From an uncultured Bacilli bacterium (lineage in GTDB: Bacteria > Bacillota_I > Bacilli_A > RF39 > UBA660), in the NCBI GenBank assembly GCA_947630095.1, contig CANRGI010000026.1, positions 1 to 11,840 of the forward strand: 11,840 nucleotides of DNA, in the 5' to 3' direction. This document shows, in pieces, positions 1 to 5,215 of the stretch. Under the pieces are notes generated by a model that saw only the letters and a list, made by a program, of their open reading frames with translations, ran no database searches and was not told the origin of the DNA. Positions within the stretch are counted from its first letter, which is position 1, and every line of letters starts with the position of its first letter. Made by a program: the position numbers and the translations under genes.

Positions 1-1056
1 CCATCTTTCTTTATAAAAAGTTTTATCTTTATATGCTTCAATTAAGTTTTCGTCACTTCTTAACTTTTCAATATTGTAAGTTTTATTACTTCCAGGTAAA
101 CGCCATCCTTTTGTTAAATCTAATGCTTCTTCTTTTAAATAATCTTTTAACTTTTTGATAGATTGAGTAGTTATAAATTTTCTGCTATTTGTATTATTAA
201 ATAATCTATTCGTTTTTGATGCGAGTCCTGCATCGGTACAAACAACAACTTGAGATAATTTAAAATCTTTTACAATTTTTTCCTCTAAAGGTTTTAAAGT
301 GATTTGTTCGTTAGTATTTCCTGGGGTTATTTCACAAGATAAGGGAATACCATCCCCATCCATAAACAATCCCATTTGAACTAGTGGGTTAGGTCTATTT
401 TCTTTGCTTTTTCCATATTTTCTAAAATCATCTTCAGTTTCTATTTCAAAGAAAAAATTAGTACAATCATAATATAAAATTTTATTATTTCTTTTTATAT
501 AATTTTTGCTATTTTTATAAAGTTCTGATTGAATAAAATCATTTTCTTTACAAAGTATTGCTAAAGCCCTTTCTATATGTTGATAATCAAAATTTGGTTG
601 CTCGAAAAATTTTTTGGACAATTCTAATGTTTTTAATTTAGAAGCAGGGAATAATATTCTAGCATAAATTAGTTTAGATAAAATATCATTTAAATCAAAT
701 TTAAATTGATATTTATCAGTAATAATATTTGTAATATTATTTAGTTTAAGTTTATAATAAATATCTTGTAAAAAAAGATAACCTACATTAAAAGATACTT
801 GAACATTTTTATCAATTATTTTATTAGGATTTTTTTGAATAATAACAGGTAAAGAATCTTGTTTAAGTTTTTCATTTAATTCTTTGACATAGTTATCTAA
901 CCAAACTAAAGGATCTTCATTGCCAGCACGAAGTTTTAATTTTTCATAATTACCAATGTTTTCATAAACTTTAGTTGTTCTTTTGCTGTTGATAAAAATA
1001 TCTTGAATAATTGAATAATGCTCGCAATTTTTAGATTTAGTTTTGTTAATACGCAT
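1..1056 (-). CDS. IS1634-like family DDE transposase, 3' part beyond window
   Basis: A minus-strand frame stays open from ATG at 1056 down to base 1 (352 codons, no stop), so the C-terminal part lies outside the window. The N-terminus (residues 12-45) has the YSIIQDIF, TTKVYENIGN and KLRAGNEDP segments typical of IS1634/IS1549-like transposases. Catalytic-core motifs follow: YYDCTNFFFE with the likely first Asp at D197, then RPNPLVQMGLFMDGDGIPLS (221-240), PGNTNEQ (245-251) and VVCTDAGLAS with the likely second Asp at D275. The third acidic residue should lie past the edge. A weak AAGG Shine-Dalgarno (1069-1072) precedes the ATG by 12 nt. The gene is divergent from the dockerin gene at 1405. 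About 20 of 31 Ile codons are ATT, against an ATA preference in the envelope genes, consistent with mobile origin. Whether the element is intact cannot be judged. Family assignment is by remembered motif pattern. Confidence 0.88.
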   Translation of the reverse strand, partial: MRINKTKSKNCEHYSIIQDIFINSKRTTKVYENIGNYEKLKLRAGNEDPLVWLDNYVKELNEKLKQDSLPVIIQKNPNKIIDKNVQVSFNVGYLFLQDIYYKLKLNNITNIITDKYQFKFDLNDILSKLIYARILFPASKLKTLELSKKFFEQPNFDYQHIERALAILCKENDFIQSELYKNSKNYIKRNNKILYYDCTNFFFEIETEDDFRKYGKSKENRPNPLVQMGLFMDGDGIPLSCEITPGNTNEQITLKPLEEKIVKDFKLSQVVVCTDAGLASKTNRLFNNTNSRKFITTQSIKKLKDYLKEEALDLTKGWRLPGSNKTYNIEKLRSDENLIEAYKDKTFYKERW

Positions 1057-1080
1057 AATAAATCACTACCTTATAACAAT

Positions 1081-1109
1081 ATTATAAACCTTACGAATAA
1101 CTTACGCAA
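1081..1109 (-). promoter_or_regulatory. Possible transposase promoter
   Basis: On the minus strand a perfect TATAAT (1086-1081) lies 17 nt downstream of a weak -35-like TTGCGT (1109-1104), just upstream of the transposase start at 1056. The position fits, but the -35 is poor and AT-rich DNA gives chance -10 matches. Confidence 0.35.
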
Positions 1110-1367
1110 TATTAAATTTTAAAATTTGACAAAAAAATGCCCATTTTATAATGGTTTGTGAGATTTTTAAATTTTAAAAGTGTTTAAGTTCCGAGATAAA
1201 GTAATTTTATTCCACTATATTAAAAGTGTAACAAACGTCACAAAAAACATTATAACATTTATTATGGTTTAGTCAATAAAAAATTAGTATCAATTACATA
1301 TAAAATAAATAAAAAATGAAAATTCTATGTAAAATTAATGCAAAAGGGAGAAAAATGTCGAAATATT

Positions 1368-1376
1368 TGATATAAT
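1368..1376 (+). promoter_or_regulatory. Extended -10 promoter of the dockerin/cohesin genes
   Basis: TGATATAAT is a perfect extended -10 (TGnTATAAT) ending 28 nt before the ATG at 1405, with AGGAGG at 1395-1400 in between. There is no good -35 at the expected distance, which is common for extended -10 promoters. Transcription would begin near 1383 and cover both surface-protein genes, since no terminator separates them. Confidence 0.6.
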
Positions 1377-1404
1377 ATAATTTGAAAAACTAAAAGGAGG
1401 CATT

Positions 1405-3642
1405 ATGAAAAAATATATATTCTTAATTATATCTTTTATTTCATTTTTTACATTTTTATCTTTTCATAGTGCTCTTTCAGGATATACAACTGGTACTTAT
1501 GTAAGTATACGTACTGGAGCAGGTACTAATTATGATAAAATTGTACAATTACCTGATAGAAATACTCCTTTAGATATAGTAAGTGAAACATTATATAATG
1601 TAGGAGATGCTTCTTGTCCGATAGGTTGGTATCAAGTTAATTATAATGGGTCTATTGGATATGTATGTGGTACTTATGTAACTATAGGAGAGATAACTCC
1701 TTCTTCTTCTCAATATAACACAGCAAATTATGAAGCGAGAATTTATGGAACAGGTATTCAAGTTAGAAGTTCCGCGAGTGGTGGAAGTGCTATAAAGACT
1801 AGACTATTACCTGGGACTAATGTTGTAGTTAAGAGTGATAAAATACCTGGAAGTGGATGTGCTGAAGGGTGGTATCAAATATCATATTATAAAGACGATA
1901 CTGGATATGTGTGTTCTTCTTATATTAGAACTAAAAGTGAATTAACTGCAAGTGATGCAAATTATGAAAATGAATTAAGAAGTAAAGGTTTTCCTAATGA
2001 ATATATACCTTATTTAGTAAAATTACATTTAATGCACCCGACTTGGGTATTTAATCCTATACAAACTGGGTTATCTTGGGAACAAGTAGTAGGTGAAGAA
2101 GCAAATTCAAATTATATTGAAGGGTTTTATTTAGATAATACTAATAGAGATGTTTATAGTAAAGGTGCTTCTCCTGAGAAAAACTGGTATTATGCTACTA
2201 ATGGAGTAAATGCTTTCTATTTAGACCCTAGAAACTTTTTATCAGAAAAATTTATATTTATGTTTGAAAATTTAAATTATAATTATAGTGGTTCTGATAA
2301 TGTAAATTTAAATAAAGATTTAGAACAAACTAAAAAATATTATAATACAGTAAAAGATGTATTTAAAGGAACATATTTAGAGAGTGATGAGTATATATAT
2401 TATTTTATAGGAGCAGGTTTTAAACATAATGTAAGTCCAGTGCACTTGGCAACTAGGTCATTTCAAGAAGGAGCAGGAGACCCTAATTATGCGGCTGTTT
2501 CTGGTAATAGCAGTTTAACTTATGGAGGTTATTCATTAAAAGGATACTATAACTTTTATAATATAGGTTCTTATGTAGATAATGTAACAAGTAGTCCAGT
2601 AACTAGAGGGCTTGCTTATGCTTGTGGACCTGCTTGTACGTTTTATAGCACATATGGTAGACCTTGGGATACAAGAGAAAAAGCAATATATGGAGGGGCT
2701 GAGAAAATCGCGTCTGGCTATATTAATGCAGGACAAAATACTCAATATTTTCAAAAATTTAATACTAGTCCTACAAGTACACATAGTAAGTTTACTAACC
2801 AATATCAAACTAACGTAACCGCGCCTGTAAGCGAGGGAACTGATGCTTTTACTTCTTATAGAGATATGAACCTTTTAGAAGAAGCATTTATATTTGATAT
2901 TCCAATTTATTTAAATATGCCATCAGTAACAAGTTTACCTATAATAGCAAGTACAGTAAATACATTAACTGAAATAAAGATAAATGGTACACCTATATAT
3001 GGTTTTGATGCAGATATACTTGAGTATACTGTATATGTTAGTGGAAATAAAGTAAATATAGAGGCAACTAGATTAGATAATACTAGTAATGTAACTGGAG
3101 TAGGGGATATTGCTTTAAGCGAAGAACTTACTACTCATAAAATTAGAGTAACAGCAGAAAATGGTTTAATTCGTGAATATATATTAAAGATAAAAAGAGT
3201 ATCTGATAATATAACAATAGACGAAATTATATCTAAATTATCAACTAAACAAACTGGAAATATAATGCACAATATAAGTCCTGGAACATTAAGTACTACA
3301 TTAGTTAATTCGGTTTTAAATAAAGCACCTAGTGCTAGTGTTACTATAAGAAATTCAAGTGGTGGAATAGTTAGTAATGAAAAAATTAAAACTGGAGATA
3401 CCATAACAATATTACTTTCTAGTGGAGAGTCTAGGTCATATACAATATCTGTAATAGGAGATATGTCAGGGGACGGAGAAGTTACAATACTTGATTTATT
3501 AAAACTTCAAAAGCATTTGTTAGGAACTACAATACTTAAAGATGCAAGTTATGTTGGAGCAGATACAAATGGCGATGGAAATGTAACAATATTAGATTTA
3601 TTAAGAGTTCAAAAATATATTTTAGGTAGTATACAATTATAG
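1405..3642 (+). CDS. Secreted SH3b/N-acetylglucosaminidase with C-terminal type I dockerin
   Basis: A predicted exported peptidoglycan hydrolase of 745 aa. Order: signal peptide (about 1-25); two SH3b wall-binding domains (about 27-95 and 108-176); an N-acetylglucosaminidase domain (about 190-475); a cadherin-like beta-sandwich (517-597); a short beta-rich module (602-684); and a dockerin (685-745). The likely catalytic Glu is E355 in SPVHLATRSFQEG, matching the conserved Glu of LytD/GH73-type enzymes. The dockerin has two Ca-binding repeats, loops starting at D686 (DMSGDGEVTILD) and D720 (DTNGDGNVTILD), each followed by a helix ending in LLG or ILG. Cysteines occur as pairs in each SH3b domain (C71/C88, C152/C170) plus C407/C411. 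AGGAGG lies 4 nt before the ATG. The stop codon overlaps the ribosome site of the cohesin gene, so the two are probably co-transcribed. The enzyme would cut glycan strands outside the cell. The bond specificity and the dockerin partner are inferred. Confidence 0.92.
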   Translation: MKKYIFLIISFISFFTFLSFHSALSGYTTGTYVSIRTGAGTNYDKIVQLPDRNTPLDIVSETLYNVGDASCPIGWYQVNYNGSIGYVCGTYVTIGEITPSSSQYNTANYEARIYGTGIQVRSSASGGSAIKTRLLPGTNVVVKSDKIPGSGCAEGWYQISYYKDDTGYVCSSYIRTKSELTASDANYENELRSKGFPNEYIPYLVKLHLMHPTWVFNPIQTGLSWEQVVGEEANSNYIEGFYLDNTNRDVYSKGASPEKNWYYATNGVNAFYLDPRNFLSEKFIFMFENLNYNYSGSDNVNLNKDLEQTKKYYNTVKDVFKGTYLESDEYIYYFIGAGFKHNVSPVHLATRSFQEGAGDPNYAAVSGNSSLTYGGYSLKGYYNFYNIGSYVDNVTSSPVTRGLAYACGPACTFYSTYGRPWDTREKAIYGGAEKIASGYINAGQNTQYFQKFNTSPTSTHSKFTNQYQTNVTAPVSEGTDAFTSYRDMNLLEEAFIFDIPIYLNMPSVTSLPIIASTVNTLTEIKINGTPIYGFDADILEYTVYVSGNKVNIEATRLDNTSNVTGVGDIALSEELTTHKIRVTAENGLIREYILKIKRVSDNITIDEIISKLSTKQTGNIMHNISPGTLSTTLVNSVLNKAPSASVTIRNSSGGIVSNEKIKTGDTITILLSSGESRSYTISVIGDMSGDGEVTILDLLKLQKHLLGTTILKDASYVGADTNGDGNVTILDLLRVQKYILGSIQL

Positions 3643-3646
3643 GAGG
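3641..3646 (+). promoter_or_regulatory. Strong RBS overlapping the upstream stop codon
   Basis: A consensus AGGAGG shares its first two bases with the TAG stop of the dockerin gene (3640-3642) and sits 6 nt before the ATG at 3653. This supports that start and suggests coordinated translation of the dockerin and cohesin proteins. Confidence 0.8.
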
Positions 3647-3652
3647 TAAAAT

Positions 3653-5161
3653 ATGGAAAAAAGGATATCAAAAATATTTATAATAATTATTTCATTAGCA
3701 CTTTTATTAGTACCTAGTTTAAAATTAGATGCGTCTAGTGGTACTATTAAAGTAACTTCTAATCGTTCTCAAGCATTAGTGGGTAGTACTGTAACTGTAA
3801 CAGTAAAAATATCGTCTTCAACAGAACTTGGTTCTTGGATATTTAATATAGATTATGACGATACTAAATTAAGTTTACAAAGTGGAGATTTGAGGGTAGT
3901 AGGATATACAGATGGAAAGCAAAAATCTCAAACTTATACTTATACATTTAAAGTAAGAGCATCTGGTACTAGTACTGTATCAGTAAAATCAACAGAAGCC
4001 TATGACTTATACGAAAATCAAATGAGTTTATCTACATCTAGTGTTAAAATAAAAGGTATAACACAAGAGGAACTTGAGGCAAGTTATTCTAAAAATAATA
4101 ATTTATCAACACTTGCAGTAGAAGGGTATAATTTATCTCCTGAATTTAATAAAGATACATTAGAATATACTGTTTCAGTACCTAGTGAAGTAGAAAAAAT
4201 AAATTTAACAGGTGCAGTAGAAGATAGTGCTTCTTCAGTTACTGGTTTAGGAGAATTTGATGTAAGTGAAGGGGATAATAAATTTGATATAATAGTAACA
4301 GCAGAAAATGGTAGTACTAAAACTTATTCAGTAAATGTAGTAGTTAAAGACGAAAACCCTATTGAAACTGTAATAGATGGTTTAACTTATACAGTAGTAA
4401 AACGTTCTAGTTCATTAGAAGCACCTCAAACATATAAATTAACTAGTATAGAAATTAATGGAATTTCTGTTCCAGCATTTAAAAGTGATATAACTAATTT
4501 TGTTTTAGTAGGACTTAAATCTTCAAATGGAACTAGTGGATTATACATATATGATAGTGAGTATAATACATATACATTATATAGAGAAATAAAAACTGAA
4601 GGATTAGTAATATTTCCAACTAAAGTAGAAAGTATAAAAGAAGGTTATAAAGAAGTAACTATAACAATTAATAATGAAGAAGTAACAGCATATGCTTATG
4701 AAGGGATAGACGACTTTTATTTAGTTCACGGGGTTAATATTCAAACTGGAGAAGAAGGATATTTTGAATACGATAAAGTACTTAATACATTTTCTAGGTA
4801 TAATGATACTTTAATTAATTCATTAACTGAAACTAATAAAAATTATTTAATGATTATAGTTGTATTAGGTGTTGAAACTTTAATTATGTTAATAATCGTA
4901 CTTGTTATTTTAGTAAAAAAAGGTAGTAAAACTAAAGCAAGAGGTAATGATTTATCTAAAATTAAAGATAAACCTAAAAAAGAAAAGAAGAAAAAAAGAG
5001 AAGAAATAGTTAAAGAAGAAATAAAAGAAGAAAATAAAGAAGATAGTGAAGTAGTAGAAGAAAAACCTAAAAATATAGAAGATGTTAAATTAACAGAGTT
5101 AAAGTTTAAAAGAAATGAAGAAGATATAGAAAAAGAAGAAGATAAGAAAGATAAAGAATAA
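3653..5161 (+). CDS. Membrane-anchored cohesin-domain protein (mini-scaffoldin-like)
   Basis: 502 aa. A signal peptide (about 1-28) is followed by a cohesin-like beta-sandwich (about 29-135): SGTIKVTSNRSQALVGSTVTV, then LGSWIFNIDYDDTKLSLQSG and YTYTFKVRASGTSTVSVKS, the layout of cohesin domains in gut Bacillota. Next come a cadherin-like domain (148-232, with LEYTVSVPSEV and VTAENGSTKTYSV), an unassigned beta-rich extracellular region (about 238-385), one membrane helix (397-421) and an approximately 80-residue Lys/Glu-rich cytoplasmic tail. There is no LPxTG motif and no SLH repeat, so anchoring is by the helix. It starts 11 nt after the dockerin-bearing hydrolase gene, so the simplest reading is that its cohesin holds that enzyme, and perhaps other dockerin proteins, at the membrane. 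The protein contains no cysteine. Cohesin assignment is by pattern; binding is inferred. Confidence 0.85.
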   Translation: MEKRISKIFIIIISLALLLVPSLKLDASSGTIKVTSNRSQALVGSTVTVTVKISSSTELGSWIFNIDYDDTKLSLQSGDLRVVGYTDGKQKSQTYTYTFKVRASGTSTVSVKSTEAYDLYENQMSLSTSSVKIKGITQEELEASYSKNNNLSTLAVEGYNLSPEFNKDTLEYTVSVPSEVEKINLTGAVEDSASSVTGLGEFDVSEGDNKFDIIVTAENGSTKTYSVNVVVKDENPIETVIDGLTYTVVKRSSSLEAPQTYKLTSIEINGISVPAFKSDITNFVLVGLKSSNGTSGLYIYDSEYNTYTLYREIKTEGLVIFPTKVESIKEGYKEVTITINNEEVTAYAYEGIDDFYLVHGVNIQTGEEGYFEYDKVLNTFSRYNDTLINSLTETNKNYLMIIVVLGVETLIMLIIVLVILVKKGSKTKARGNDLSKIKDKPKKEKKKKREEIVKEEIKEENKEDSEVVEEKPKNIEDVKLTELKFKRNEEDIEKEEDKKDKE

Positions 5162-5167
5162 AATAAC

Positions 5168-5195
5168 TTTACAAAATTAATAATAATAGTATAAT
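5168..5195 (+). promoter_or_regulatory. Internal promoter for the LCP gene
   Basis: TTTACA (5168-5173) and a perfect TATAAT (5190-5195) are 16 nt apart in the 54-bp gap after the cohesin gene. The predicted start of transcription, around 5202, lies only a couple of bases before the AAGGAG ribosome site (5204-5209), giving a very short leader. The LCP gene can therefore be expressed separately, with read-through from upstream also possible because no terminator is seen. Confidence 0.6.
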
Positions 5196-5215
5196 TACTA
5201 CTGAAGGAGAATATA

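Larger units (their letters stand above)
1057..1404. other. AT-rich intergenic region between divergent transposase and dockerin gene
   Basis: This 348-bp gap holds no convincing gene on either strand. The IS boundary should lie within it, but the terminal inverted repeat cannot be fixed because the other end of the element is outside the window. Visible items are the possible transposase promoter near 1081-1109, a 14-bp perfect palindrome at 1114-1127, a 13-bp direct repeat TTAAATTTTAAAA at 1112-1124 and 1167-1179, a TGTnAC-N4-GTnACA dyad at 1227-1242, a Spo0A-box-like TGTCGAA at 1356-1362, and the extended -10 promoter of the next gene at 1368-1376. Confidence 0.7.

Noticed and set aside
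2536..2818. Open frames overlapping the glucosaminidase gene in other frames (minus 2536-2808, plus 2612-2818)
   Set aside because: They are internal to a domain-rich real gene, lack recognisable domains and have no good ribosome site; they reflect AT-rich composition and gene constraints.
3135..3404. Minus-strand open frame inside the dockerin gene
   Set aside because: Antisense shadow of the cadherin-like and pre-dockerin region, with hydrophobic low-information translation and no promoter.
4921..5160. Repeat array or CRISPR-like pattern in the AAAGAAGAA-rich stretch
   Set aside because: These are Lys/Glu codons of the charged cytoplasmic tail, without regular spacing or conserved repeat units.
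3653..5161. Sortase-anchored or SLH scaffoldin
   Set aside because: No LPxTG-like motif and no SLH repeat; the hydrophobic segment is followed by a long charged tail, so a plain transmembrane anchor fits better.
1405..5161. Plant-polysaccharide cellulosome gene cluster
   Set aside because: The dockerin protein carries SH3b and glucosaminidase domains for peptidoglycan; no cellulase, hemicellulase or carbohydrate-binding module is present.
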